From Agapetus fuscipes (Eukaryota; Arthropoda; Insecta; Trichoptera; Glossosomatidae): DNA of 64,000 nt. The translations under genes were made by a program, and so were the position numbers. The notes beneath the pieces were generated by a model. The model ran no database searches, had not been told where the DNA came from, and saw only the letters and a list, made by a program, of their open reading frames with translations. Of this stretch, positions 1 to 11,975 are shown in pieces (position 1 is the stretch's first letter; each line of letters begins with the position of its first letter). The stretch is from contig OX637343.1 of NCBI GenBank assembly GCA_951799405.1, forward strand, positions 7,068,001 through 7,132,000, written 5' to 3'.

Positions 1-2
1 AA

Positions 3-41
3 CTGTTCACGGCCTTTGTAGATCTGGAAAAGGCGTTTGAA
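3..41 (+). pseudogene. LINE reverse transcriptase fragment (motif A), cut by window edge
   Basis: Reading from base 3 gives LFTAFVDLEKAF, the classic motif A of non-LTR retrotransposon reverse transcriptases (the Asp in FVD is a catalytic metal ligand in the family). Homology stops at about base 41, where Rep-B begins. Only about 13 codons are visible, so the clade cannot be named. Confidence 0.6.
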
Positions 42-725
42 CCTACTTACGAAAATGGTCATTAGTAAGAAAGAGAACAAAGAACTTTACAGTTGCATTC
101 CCGTGTACAAAAATACTCGGGGGAAAGTAAAAATGTTTCTAGAAAGGTGGGAGCATTGCCGCGTGCGTACTATACCCGGAGCAGTCCGGACATAGACGCA
201 TGCGGTATAAATCTTATGATAGATTCCTTGTTCCTTGACTTATAGGTTGGTATGCGGCTGACCACCCATGCTGTAAAATGGTTCACTTTGCCAATGTCAC
301 CCCTGTTTCAGGGAAGGACGGCAAGAGTTGCAGGGTGTATGCCCATTTGAGATTTGGGTTTTTATGTTGTAGGTTCACATGCGGCATGTGCAAACGCGAA
401 CTTGTACGTGTCTACTTTTAGGAATGCATATAATGTGAATCCCCAATGTAGCATATCTTTGCAACTTAGATTAGATTAGATCGATAAAATTGACGAATTT
501 TAATAAAGGAAAAATGCATCATTTTAAGACATTATGGCATGTGTTGTAATTGGGTGTCAAAACACAAAATGGATAAAAGCAAGAAAACATAAAAATTAAC
601 ACAGGTAAAAATATGTTTTGTATGACTACACAGCTGCAACTTTTGACAGGACTGAGATAAAAGTGGTAGATAGTATGTATCCATGCAGCAAGTTAGTTTC
701 TGCTCCTCTATGTTTTTACTGAATG
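41..725 (+). repeat. Rep-B copy, interrupted by a nested Rep-A
   Basis: Bases 41-230 and about 484-725 match the copies at 28233-28497 and 39470-39870. Shared landmarks are 'cattagtaagaaagagaac', 'aaggcattattttaagac' and 'tttctgctcctctatgt'. A Rep-A element (about 232-483) splits this copy, so Rep-B is older. No coding potential was seen, and the superfamily is not recognised. Confidence 0.7.
232..483 (+). repeat. Rep-A copy nested in Rep-B
   Basis: It starts 'ccttgacttataggttgg' and ends 'gcaacttagattagattag', like the full copies at 24656-24908 and 51453-51703. The 3' end runs into short tandem ttaga units, as expected of a retroposon with a microsatellite-like tail. There is no open frame; it may be the 3' end of a LINE or a SINE. 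Confidence 0.7.
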
Positions 726-1060
726 GAAGCGGGCGTAGGAAGGTATCTCTAAGGCAGTGATGGGTGAAGAAAAACTTCCAACTCATTACAACAAATGAGC
801 GCACTTTGGGCGTGATGGAGAGAGACACTTAGGTGTTGGATCAGTTTTAAATTTGGAAGTATGTTTGTCTCTTGCCGCGGTGATGGAGGCCATATACAAG
901 GATAAAAGTCTATATCGGGCCATGGTTGTGGCATGCCAATAAATCAGGATGACTTTTTATTGATCTTAGCTAAAATGGAGAATAACACAATCTTCGAAAG
1001 GGCAATTTTCAGCAAAAATATACCCGTTTTTTTTTTAAATAGTAATAATATTACGATGTT
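726..1060. other. No gene seen
   Basis: Mixed-composition DNA between repeats. The short open frames have no recognisable domain and lack convincing splice sites. Confidence 0.5.
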
Positions 1061-1240
1061 TTATTTGGTGAGCGCTGTTTTTGTGTGAATCATACCCCAA
1101 GAACCCTGTGCGAGCTTGGTCGTCGCTATAGAAAGCGCCAATACTCAAGTAAGAGTCAGTTGCTATAAGGCTGGATGGACCGTTGATGACCAATCGTTGG
1201 TAAAGGTGTACAAGTTTTTCAAACCTGTGTCAAGGATATT
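1061..1240 (-). mobile_element. SINE-1, partial, reverse
   Basis: Reverse-oriented body and tail of SINE-1, with landmarks 'atttggtgagcgctg', 'agcttggtcgtcgct' and 'aaggctggatggacc'. The tRNA-like head is missing. Confidence 0.8.
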
Positions 1241-1489
1241 TGAAAATACTAATGGTAGTGTCACGAACTTGAAATACGTACGTGCGCTTATACACGCATA
1301 CAACGTAAGACAGAACCATCTGGAAGTGATAGTGAATTGTATTAGTGTGTGCACATAACGTTCTGGTGGTAGAATGATCTAGGAAATGTAAGAAAGGCCC
1401 CTTGGGTACCCTATAAAAGAGATCAAAATGGTACGGACAGCAGAGTCGCAAGAGAGCAATAGGGAAGTATCACATATTTTTTTCATTGT

Positions 1490-1890
1490 ATAAAATGGTA
1501 GAATACATTTTTTAAAATACATCTGCGTTTTCAAAAAAAAAATATCTTGCTTAGTTTGTAAACTAAAGCTCTTTAAAATTAGCGTATTCTCGATTTCCGG
1601 AAAAAAGGTCATTTTGTTTATTTAGGTAGATAATGACGCCGATGCATTTTCGGAGTGTAGGTATCGACGGGCCCAGTGGCGAATCTTGACGTCATTTTGA
1701 CGTCAAGATTCGCGAAGTCGAACGCGCTGCGTTTTGGCGCGACTAAAATTCTCCGCATTTTACATATTTTTTAAAATTATCAATGATATTTTTATTTTTA
1801 CTACACAAAAAATATATGGTTGTGATTCTTGAAATGTACTCTACAAAACCATATTATTTTCAACCGTTTTCCCTACCACTGCAACTACCC
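1490..1890. repeat. Rep-D copy with perfect CRE-containing palindrome
   Basis: It matches the inverted copy at 31215-31560. Shared stretches include 'atggttgtgattcttgaaatg', an ACGTCAT box and 'gcgttttggcg'. Bases 1679-1694 and 1698-1713 form a perfect 16-bp inverted repeat with a 3-nt loop, and each arm carries TGACGTCA. The element class is unknown; the form suggests a non-autonomous DNA element. Confidence 0.6.
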
Positions 1891-2308
1891 TATTCGCTGA
1901 GTAACACCAATATACAGTGATTGTCAAGTTGTGAAAAATAAATTCTTTAAAAATAAATTATGGCATTTTAATTAAAAAAACAGTATTTTTTGTGCGCCGC
2001 TGGAGCGTTACCACTAGACTACGGACCGGTCAAAAGTAGAGTAATGACGTCGGATCTCCTCCCGCGTCTTCCCCCCGCACACCACGGCTACAAGCTGTAA
2101 TAATCCTCCCTGTGCCTTAACAAGTGACAGCTGTTTGTTTCTTCCATTCTTATTGCTTATCTGACAAGTGAAGTGGCGCTCCGGGCCCTGCTCTCCCGTC
2201 ACTGTTGACTGGCTTCTGTTATATCTACTCTATCACAGCTATTCAGAGTCAGCCCTTAACAAAGTAATCTCCGTTCTAAGTAAGCCTTCGACCCATCGTC
2301 ACTATATC
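1891..2308. other. No gene seen
   Basis: AT-rich stretch followed by mixed sequence. Frames here lack recognisable protein features. Confidence 0.4.
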
Positions 2309-2597
2309 TTCTTCTTCTTCTCCTGTTTCAATCCTAGGATTGGTTTGCAGCAATATCTTTTACTCTTGTTCTCCATTCCTCCCTGTCTTGTGCGGCTCTT
2401 TTTAGGTCTGCATATGTTGAGCAGCGCACGTCCTCCAGCAGGTCCTCCAAGTACTCTTGGCGTGGGCGTCCCCTAGAGTTGGTTCCCTCGGTCATCCCCT
2501 CCATTATGGCATGCAAGAGACCTTCTTGTCGCATTACATGGCCGATCCATCTTGCACGCCTTTCGGACAAAGTCCTGAGCCAAAGTCCTGAGTCCAA
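2309..2597 (-). pseudogene. 3' end of a LINE reverse transcriptase
   Basis: The minus-strand frame contains RRARWIGHVMRQEG, then GRPRQEYLEDLLEDV and REEWRTRV. This is the usual C-terminal tail of endonuclease/reverse transcriptase LINE proteins (RWIGHV, GRP and WR blocks). The minus-strand 3' end runs into (aag)n at about 2311-2326, a trinucleotide tail. It is 5'-truncated: only about 87 codons remain and the RT core is gone. Confidence 0.75.
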
Positions 2598-2842
2598 ATA
2601 TCTATCTATAATCCAAGTTGCAAATATGCATTGCGTTTAGCATTAATATCAAATACATTACCATAAGCAGACACGTATAAGTTCACGCTTACACATGCCG
2701 CATGACGCATGTGGGCTTACAATATTAAAACCCAATATGAAATGAACATAAGTCCTGCAACTCTTGTCGATCTTCCCTGAAGCAGGGGTGACATTGACAA
2801 AGTGAACCATTTTTTTACAGTATGGGTGGTCAGACTCACTCA
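2598..2842 (-). repeat. Rep-A copy, reverse
   Basis: Reverse copy: it begins with 'tatctataatccaagttgc' (the attatag tail) and ends at 'tatgggtggtcag'. It abuts the LINE fragment directly. Confidence 0.75.
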
Positions 2843-3500
2843 ATAGTTGTTGCAAAATGTTGCTTGCAAATCCACATCTCGATTGCTTCTAGTCTCTTTC
2901 GTATTTCTGGATGGTCCGGAGTTCACATCCACCCAACATAATGCGTCAAACAAAAGCTTTCATGAACACCTTTCTTGTTTCAGTTATAAAGTTGTATTTT
3001 TTTTTAAATGCTTGCTCTGCTATCGTTATCCTCCTTATAATATCTTGGATAGATTAATTGCTGCATGCGGACGACAACGCTGATTTCATTGAAAAAAAAA
3101 ATGTTTAATCGTAAATTAGTCAAAGGCCCACATTAAAAAAATACGCTGAAATCACAGAGGGGTAAAATGTAAAAAAAGAAATACGTTTTGTTTACATTGT
3201 ACTAGCTGGAGCTCAAGTGTCTCTGCACGTGAATAATTGTAGCGACCCTGATATCTCTGACGTCATATGTCTGGCACCAGAATCTGAGACATAATACCGT
3301 TCATAAAATTAATCAAGCAAAGCTTTTTTTAATAATAATTTTGAACGTATTTTTATGCAATGGACTTTCTGCTTTGACTGACGCCCTCTACGCCCCAATT
3401 AGTCTGTTATGTCTAACAATGGCAGAAATCTTTTGAAGATTTTCCCCTCTGTTATGTCGATATTTTACTGAACATATTGTAGTCTCCTTATCGGCCTAGT
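2843..3500. other. No gene seen
   Basis: AT-rich DNA without recognisable repeats or coding sequence. Confidence 0.4.
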
Positions 3501-3541
3501 GGAACGGTGAAAGAGTTTGAGTTATTAGAACTAGAACTGAT

Positions 3542-3724
3542 GCGCTATTCTGCTAAATTCCTTACGACCTTAAGGCGACGAGCTGGCGATTCGTGTCCAA
3601 AACAAGTCGGGAACGCTAGCGCTTGCGAAAAAACTCCAAAGATAAAAAATCACAGTACATCTTATTTTTTATACGAATCGCCAGCTCGTCGCCTTAGGTC
3701 GTAAGGAATTTAGCAGAATAGCGC
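3542..3724. mobile_element. Foldback-E palindromic MITE
   Basis: Bases 3542-3595 and 3672-3724 are near-perfect inverted repeats of about 53 bp ('gcgctattctgctaaattcc' and its complement), separated by about 76 bp. A degraded copy of the same arms occurs at 60868-61030. The terminal-inverted-repeat form and the absence of coding sequence fit a MITE or foldback element. Confidence 0.75.
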
Positions 3725-4743
3725 TTCTGGTCATATTGTCCCCTAATTGCTTGTTTGTCTCAAGTCCATCAGAGGTAATTTCACATTAGCAATGTTTGTA
3801 CGCGTATTGGACCAATGTGTCTTATTAAAACTGGTAATTGATTTTTACAACATTTCAAACAACTCTTCCATTATCGTGTTTTACGTTTTTTTCTTAGCTC
3901 AGATTGTGTTCATTGAAAGGTCATCTTTGGATCACATGGTAGAAAAGCCAAACAAGCACTGGGGGACGATATTTTGGAGAAAACGAGTGGGAGCTTATTC
4001 TACGAATGACTCTGAATTACATAGTGTATAATAGTGTAAAAAACATCTTATTTTCCTTCAAATGTCTCTTTTCCTTAAGATTAGCGACCATAAAAGTAAT
4101 CTGGACTACAGAAGCGTCCATCCGGAAATCAGTTTTTTATCTGACTTGAGCATTGCTGTAGATTTCCCTGGAACAGTCTCCTTTTCTGTCTCAAGGACAC
4201 ACATTAGTTCAGCAGGGAGATATCCCGATTTTCACCAAGTCGTGACTCGGTACTATGTAGGTACACATATATGTATGTATGTATGTACATACAGCTGGGC
4301 TTTACACAACTTTAGCATATTTTTGCTTTGCGTCGTAGGTATTCTTATATATAGATTTATTCTCTTGACTCTTGATTCATTTTCAAGGCATTTGAGCCTC
4401 CAGGTTTGAAACTGCACCATCTATTCCACTGATTTACCTACGATGACCGATGTTAATCATGCTGCTTTAGGCAGTAAGAATTTTGTCATTTCAACTTATA
4501 ATGACGTAAGTTTAGATGCAATAACTTTTGTAGATCACCTTCAGATCAGAATAGAACAGTCTGCATAATAACTGATACTCGCACTTATGCAGCGATTCCC
4601 TATTCTATATCCCAATCTTAGAAGTGTTACTTGCTCTAAAAAGAAGAAAATATTTAACATAATGGGACTTAAAGTGTGTCCCTGTCGGACACCTGTGGGG
4701 TGGTTGGTAGAGTGACTTTAGGATTGGTTGTTTTGCCTTGCAG
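3725..4743. other. Intronic or intergenic, no exon seen
   Basis: Upstream of the first recognised exon. Frames of up to 115 codons are AT-rich, mostly hydrophobic by composition and lack domain signatures. No repeat family from this window was found. Confidence 0.4.
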
Positions 4744-4869
4744 GTTCAGTACGCCGGAGCAGCACGGGCACACCAAGCACCGGGAGTACCTGCGGGCGCC
4801 CTGGGGTGCTCCACAAGACGAATACAATATGGCTGACGACCCCACGCACTACCACACCACCAGAGGAAG
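4744..4869 (+). CDS. Unidentified gene, antepenultimate coding exon
   Basis: The exon follows 'ttgccttgcag' and ends at 'aggaag|gtaaac'. It is much more GC-rich than its flanks. In frame it reads FSTPEQHGHTKHREYL then PQDEYNMADDPTHYHTTRGR, a polar, His/Thr/Asp-rich sequence. Its last two bases join the first base of the exon at 5468 to make Arg, so the phases agree. I do not recognise the family. The composition suggests a disordered tail, possibly the cytoplasmic end of a membrane protein, but that is inference. Earlier exons must lie left of the window. Confidence 0.7.
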
Positions 4870-5467
4870 GTAAACATGTCACATCCAAATCTTAAAACAT
4901 GCAGCTACAAGCTTTACCAAGACTTCGACGTGGTCCTTGATGAAAAAACTCAAGCAAGAAGGTCAGAAGATCTAGGAAAATAGTTTAGAAGGAAATGTGA
5001 AGATTCAGCAAACCTATTATAAAGATAAACAGATGGATAGCATGGACTCAAAATGACTAACGAAAGAACAAGATTAAGTATGACATGTTATTGACTTGCT
5101 GTTACATATTTGTTACAAGACATTTTGTAGTATTTTAGTTAAAATCTGTAACCTTGATCAAAAGGTGTATTGTTTGATGCTTGACATAGCTCCAAATCAT
5201 GTGTGGGTGCAGCCATAACTTAGGCCATGCATACAAGGGATGAATGGGTATGATTCTCCTTTTTGAAATTTTTTCTCACAGTTCACATAGTACTCCTTAA
5301 ATTCCTTTTACAAATCTTATCTTATTTATTTGATTTCCTTCATAGATTCTTGCTAATTTATCAAATTTCTGACCCCATCCACAAGGAGATCTAAAGAAAA
5401 GGATCCTCTGTCCATGTATCCCGTCTGACCTCTTAGATTCATGTTACGCATCCCATCTTGCTTACAG

Positions 5468-5657
5468 ATACAGTGGTGACTCTAGTGGCACATCCCAGAC
5501 TGGCTCCGTGGTCTACCCCGACCTCCTGGCCCCGCCTGCGCGTAGAACCTCCACACCTCAGCTGCTGTATGCCCCGGAAAAGGATCCCCTGTCCATGTAT
5601 TTGCAGCCATTTGGCCCGCTGTCTATGCAAGGGCTGCTCGATGGGCAAGACATCACG
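5468..5657 (+). CDS. Unidentified gene, penultimate coding exon
   Basis: It is preceded by 'cttacag' and followed by 'cacg|gtatat'. It continues the frame of the exon at 4744-4869 and reads YSGDSSGTSQTGSVVYPDLL, then RRTSTPQLLYAPEKDPLSMY and QPFGPLSMQGLLDGQDIT. It is Ser/Thr/Pro-rich with tyrosines, has no predicted fold and has strongly GC-rich codons. It ends in phase 0. Intron retention would add a long AT-rich extension, which is less likely than splicing to 6451. Confidence 0.7.
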
Positions 5658-6138
5658 GTATATATGCTTCACGTGATAAAGGCTTCTGCTTTTTCTATTC
5701 ATGATTCTGTGTCTCTGTGCAAAGAAATGCAATCTGAAAATAAAACATGCTGCCATAAGCGGCACATCTCTATCAAAAACTTTTTGGCACCACCATTAGC
5801 ACAACATAATTACTCTTGTTCAACATCATACCAATTCATTAAGGAAGAAGCCTAAGTGAAAACTAGAATTCCTTGCCACAAAAGAACCAAAAACAAAATT
5901 TAAAAAAAACAATTTTGTTTTCAATTTGAAAACAAACTTATTTTCATTCTGTTAAGATGAATGATTACAAAGTGAATGCCTATACAATCAATACAACCAA
6001 AAACAAAATGAAATTTGTTAAGCAATAATGTTGATTGTCCATAAAAACCATGACTATGTACAAATGTACAAAGTCATGGTTTTTACCCTGATATATTTGT
6101 TTCTGCTCCCCTGGGTCTATATTTTCTGGGGATTTATA

Positions 6139-6337
6139 TTTTCAAATATGCTCTTCGCTGGGTGAAAAATTCATATACCTTACCAAAGACCGGTCACTTA
6201 AGGTCCATCCAGCCTTACATCAACTGGGTCTTGCTTGAGAATTGGCGCTTTCTACAGCGACGACCAAGCTCGCAGAGGGCTCTTGAGGTGTGATACACCC
6301 AAAAACAGCGCTCACCAAATAAGTCATCTTAATATTT
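6139..6337 (+). mobile_element. SINE-1, 5'-truncated, in last intron
   Basis: It starts 'tcaaatatgctcttcgctgg' and ends 'agcgctcaccaaataagtc'. It lies about 110 bp upstream of the terminal exon of the unidentified gene. The head is absent; this is the tail-a subtype. Confidence 0.8.
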
Positions 6338-6450
6338 TTTATAATTAAGTATATCGCAATATATGCCACTGCAGGAAGCACTTAAATGCTGAACAATTGT
6401 CCTTACAATGATTTTGACCGATTACAATAATCTCTTGTTTTCTGTTTCAG

Positions 6451-6486
6451 AGAGCCGACGAGCCATTTGGACTATCTTTCAATTAA
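6451..6486 (+). CDS. Unidentified gene, terminal coding exon and stop
   Basis: After a good polypyrimidine tract and 'ctgtttcag', the phase-0 frame reads RADEPFGLSFN and stops at TAA (6484-6486). With the two exons before it, the visible C-terminus is about 117 residues ending PFGLSFN. The exon was placed by splice logic, since it is too short for homology. The 3' UTR must follow; AATAAA hexamers occur at about 6549 and beyond. Confidence 0.6.
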   Translation, partial: RADEPFGLSFN

Positions 6487-9400
6487 AGAGAGATGGAAAT
6501 GAAAAGATAAGAAGAAAACACCTGACACATAAAATGTATGTATTGACAATAAAAGATACAAGATAAATAATGAAAACAAGACAATAAAAAACATGAACAC
6601 AATATGACAATACTATATCATAATATTTAGGAGTATCACCTTTACTAAAAAAACGGAAGTTTCATTTGAATTATACCAGCTTATGTAACAAAAATCTTTG
6701 AAAATGAAGGAAATTCGACAGCCATCTTTTCTTTTGATGGACTGAAAGGTAAAGTTTATTTTAGAAACTTTCTCTTTATTCTCCATAAAAGAAGTAAACT
6801 CTTCATTGTTTTCTTTATGTTTACAAAAACGTGAAGGACAGATTAACAAATATTACATTTTACAATCTTTTAAAAGTAGCATATTATTCTTTCCTTACTT
6901 TTTCATTCTTCTTAAAATATTCATCCTTTCATCTTTTTCTTACGTCCATTGATTTTTGGAATCACTCATCTTGTATGGATTTTCAAGGCATCATTTCTTC
7001 TCACTTTTATTCCTGGGAGACTTTGAGATTCATGTAAAGTAAAAGAAAAACTGTTTGTAAATTTATTTTGAACGTTAGAAGGTAATCTATCATTTTGATG
7101 ATTAAAAAGAGATGCAAGGGATCTGCAATAGATTTTTCAGATATAATTGACAGCACATTTTTGGCTAAATGAATATTTAACCAAAGATGTTTGATCAAAC
7201 TTGTGTCAGCAAACCAAACTATACAGAGCTTGCGGTTAAACCAAAGTCTGATCAGACCAATATTTAGCCAAGCCGATATAACATTCCATATTTTGGAGCA
7301 TTTGACCTTATATTTACTGATATAATGACAAATGTTAAATCCCACAAAAAATCCACTCCTTAGTATTTCATTTCATTTAAATTTTAAGCAACAAATTAAC
7401 CCAAAATTGCTAATTATACACTGATTTATGCAATTCATTGCTGTTAAACCGAGGTTGGGCTCGTTAAAAGATTGTGTATTTGTTTGTGACTTGATGAGTC
7501 ACTACAACAATGTTGACATTTGTTTCTGTATAACAAGTGCATTCTAGTCAAACCCTATTCGCTTCATCTCTAATTCTATAAAATGAATAATATAAATCAT
7601 ATTTTGTAAATCATATTCATTTCCCTTGCTGTAAAATACTTTTAAAAGACAGTTCATTTTGATATAAGAATTAAAAAAAACTATGTAAGTACTTAAAAGT
7701 ATCTATATGGTAATTGTGTATATTCCAAGCTTTAACATAAAATGCTTCCCAATATATGAAAGAAATGTATTAAATATTAATAAAAACTAGTCATCTCTAT
7801 GTATGAATAAATATATATCCATGAAAATCACTTAGTCTTATAAGAAGTAGTGTTAAGTCTTCAATGTTAAGAATGAGAGAGAAAGCGTTAGCATTAACGA
7901 GCTATGGCAAAGGTTTTGTTAGATTTGGAGGATGAGATAGCTAAGTTAAGGATTAGAAGCCTTTTTGGGGCGCGGGTTTGTAAGAGTTGCTGGTTTTTAA
8001 CGCTTGAGAAAGTTCAGCAAGGGTTAATGATGACAAATGATGGCTAACATCAGTCCTTTATAACAAGGACTTTTGAAAAAAATGATTGTATAAAATGGTA
8101 TTTTACATAGAATACGTCATATCTTCATTCGATTTTTTTTTTAATAATATTATTATTCAGATTCCTCTCCACTTTGTTTATTAATATCAAAACTGGGATG
8201 AAAAATTAAAACTATATTGCAAAGGATTTGGATGGAATATGAATGGAATAGTAGAGATGGCTTAGATTGGTGCATATGTATGCAAGTCTACAGTCACCAG
8301 TTTAAAATGTTGGTTGTGAGATAAGTGTCATTTGTTTGAAAATGACTCATTAGTCAAGTTTCGAATGTACCGGTTAGCATCATTAAGAATCTGGGGGCTT
8401 AGATACCTTGACGAGGTATAAAAAAATTATGTTCTTGAAAACAAAATCAGCCTGTTTTGTTTAATTACATCACTTTTTCATTTAAAATGATCATATCTAT
8501 TTTATTATCATATCATAAATTACAGTATATCATAAGATTTGTAAGAAAAAATATCATTTAAATGACTTTTATGGATCTCAGAATTATAATTTAAGCATAC
8601 AAGTCAGTTATTGGTAAGAAAATAAATAATTATAGATTAAGTTTTCCGTTAATGAATAGTTATTGAAGCCGGTTTCTTCAGAGAGCAGCTAATATTTTAA
8701 TACATTCAGGTCAACCTCGCTTAACGATAAGTGAACTATTCAATGTTATCAAAATCCTGGGAGTCCTTTCTCACAACTATTAAGTAATTGGTTTTTTTAA
8801 ACCAAATATGACGAGAACAAAAGAAAACTTAGTTTGTCAAACAAATGTGATTCATTTAAAAAAATCTTAACGACTGTCAATCTACTGATGTTTGATTCAT
8901 CTTATAATGTTGCTTAAATGGTACAAATTCATTTGAAAATATCGCTTGCTACCTGTTTTATAAGTAATGTTTTATAAATGAATAGTACTCGTTAAGCAAG
9001 GTTCATCTGACTTATATTTCTTAGCGAGTCACATTCATATTTTGTAGGTTTCATATAGAAAATATAAAATAAGTATTAAAGTGTAAAATTGTAAAAGTAA
9101 GGTAGGGTCTTGCCATGAAACTAAACGTCAAAAAAAAAAGAAAAAATGTATTTTTCTGTGTAACTCTAGACATTATATTGTTAAAAGGATTTTAGGAATT
9201 TAGGACCCTAATTATTTAATTTTAAGCTTACTATGATTAAATTTTATTCAGCTAATGTATTAAGTGTTTTAAATATTTATATCCTGTGCCACTTTAGGTC
9301 AAATTATTATAAAACTTATGTATTTTTAACGAGCGTAAGAATTGGGTAAATAACTTAATCCTTAGTTTTTCTCTTAGAAGTAAAAAGGAGAACAAATAAC

Positions 9401-11799
9401 CAAACACTCTAAAATTATGTGAATAAAACAAGTAAAATCAAGAAAATTACAAAAATAAACCATATCCTTGATATCAACAAAATGAATTATCCATATCTTT
9501 CTTTTCAACTGTCGTCAAAATCATTTGACAGAAAAATAATGTAGGTTAGCAGTATAAGTAATTATTTTGATATGAAAATATTAAAAATCTACTTATGTGT
9601 ATTTCTAATTATGTAAAAAAAACTTGGGAAATATTAATGGAGTATTTAACAAAATATTATATTACATTTATCTCATATCAAAAATATCAGTCCATTTCCA
9701 AAGATGAATTCGACAGTTCTTCATTTTTTTAAATCATTCCAGTAAGTACTTGGGTACTTATTAATAGAAATAAATAAAGCAAAAAGGTTTCTACAAATTT
9801 GATAGAATGTCTGATAAGGTAATCTCCCAAGACCACTCTATTGTAATTTCATTGAAGAGTGTACTGGCGAGGTATACCAGAGCCCTAATCGGTAAATTCT
9901 ATCTATTACACCCGGAAAACATAAGTTGTTTCTCCATACTTTTACAGGTTATGTTACTTCAGTCACATAAAAGAACTAGATGCCGAATTTATCATGCAAA
10001 CTTTGTATGCAGCTTGCTAAAGGGATAAATACTCAACAAAGAGACTACAATTAATATAATCTATTGATTGTTTGTTGGTTTTCTACATTATTTTCATGGT
10101 CATTAGAGATTATTCATTATTAAGATTGCTGTTAACGTTCATTTAGTTCTTTTATAGATGATGATGATGATGTCTCATCAAAATTGTGCTTTAATTTTTT
10201 TAGCAAGAATACTTGAATGTTGTTCACTATGATGTAATCTAATGATTGCGTTTGGCAGCTAAAGTCTACAATCTTAAACATAACTATTCCTAATGTTTAT
10301 CTGCATTTTGTACCGGAGGAGACGTATTGTGTAGATGGAATTTTCGTGTGGTACTTTAATATGTTTGAAGAGTTTAAAAAATTATGACATATTTTGCGAT
10401 TTGTGGTGTGAAATCTTTGTACTTAACATTTTAAAAATATAACTTTTATATATTGTAAGAAAACACCAGCCCTCATGACGGCTGTATGGAATCTTCACTG
10501 CATTAGTGGCCAAACGACTACTTACTTGTAATAACTAATGTGTCATCAACATATATATAAATTTTTCTTCTTCGTAAGAAATCATATCAAAATAAATCAG
10601 TCTCTCAAGTTTCCTGGTCCTAAGCAATTTTCTCGTTAGCGATTTGCATAGTTTTTTCATTCACTTTTCCAAAACTCAATCAAGTTTATTTTAAAACTAA
10701 TAAAGCTTGAAAATCAGCTTTTTATACAGAAAAATTCACTTTGACTTACAATTTTACAACACTAGCTTGCCAGTCGTTTAATCATTTGTCGTTAGCTTCT
10801 GGACAGCAATAATTTTTTTGCTAAGTCACGATGTGACTTATCTCCCAAGCATTTTTTGAACATAATTTCACTCTGAAAATGTCACCCAGCAGTCCAATTG
10901 ACAACTTTTGCATCATGGTCAACAAGCCCCAAAAAGTGATGTTTTAAATCAAATAACAAACAGTTGTTTAAAGTCAAAGTAAACTCAGTTAACATCTTTC
11001 CTTTGAATTTTTATTTGATTACCTATACTTGCTTTATGGTTTGTCAAATTGTTTACATAGTTTTTTTTACTAATAAACTGTAATTCATTCAAAATCTTCC
11101 ACATTTATCTAATAAAACTTCTAACGATCGTTAGGTCAAATGGTCAACGGATGCATTGAAGCGTCTGTACTATAAATGCTTTAATTATATATAAAGTAAA
11201 AGTATAATACTTATTATTATTGTTATAAGTACAGCTTTATAGAATTCATATTGTACTTAAAATACAAAAAATAACTATAATATGAAATTAATAGACTACA
11301 TAACTTGGCTTTAATTATTGTTAAAATTTTAATTTTTGGAAGTAATGTAAAAGGGAGGATTATTTACAACAAGAAACCTATAGATTTATTTAAATAATTT
11401 ATCAACCACTGATACTAAATTGTAATGTAATTTTATAAATGTACTCATTTTTAAGGACCAGTATTACAAATTTGTTAACGAGCGCTTGAAACAGTTTCAT
11501 CTCTCATTTGCCAATAGCGCTTCCTCCTTGTCTGGTTTTGAAGCCTTATTGCTTTTGCATGGAATAAATCCATTTCAAGGCCATTATGAGATTCACTAAC
11601 CAGGTAAACGTGCCATATTTATTAGTTTTTTTTTGTTTCTATGAAATACAACAATTGAAAATAAATAAAAACATACACAGAAAATATTTTAGATGCGTTA
11701 TATACCTGCATAGCCATTACTTTATCATATTTTTTACATGTTTCTTACCACATAGGTATTTTCTGTTCACAGCATACTTTTGATCAACTGAAAAACGCA
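6487..11799. other. 3' UTR of upstream gene, then gene-free AT-rich DNA
   Basis: The first few hundred bases are probably the 3' UTR (several AATAAA and GACAATAAA motifs near 6540-6590). The rest is strongly AT-rich with only short spurious frames, unusually free of the repeat families that fill the remainder of the window. A short (atg)n run lies at about 10157-10172. Confidence 0.5.
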
Positions 11800-11975
11800 A
11801 CTAAGCTGCACATATATTGCAACTTATCACCACATTGTCTTCAAAAGGGTTGCATATGGGGAGTGAAATCTATTTACTTTGACAGATTAGGGGGCTGGCT
11901 TTACGGCAACCATTTCACTTTAAGTGGGGTTTCCCTGCTTCCGAGGGTGAAAATTCTCATTTATTGTTGAGTTAA
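11800..11975 (-). mobile_element. SINE-2, partial, reverse
   Basis: Reverse SINE-2 tail and body: 'gctgcacatatattgcaac', then 'ttagggggctggctttacgg' and 'aagtggggtttccctgct'. It is diverged and the head is absent. Confidence 0.65.
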
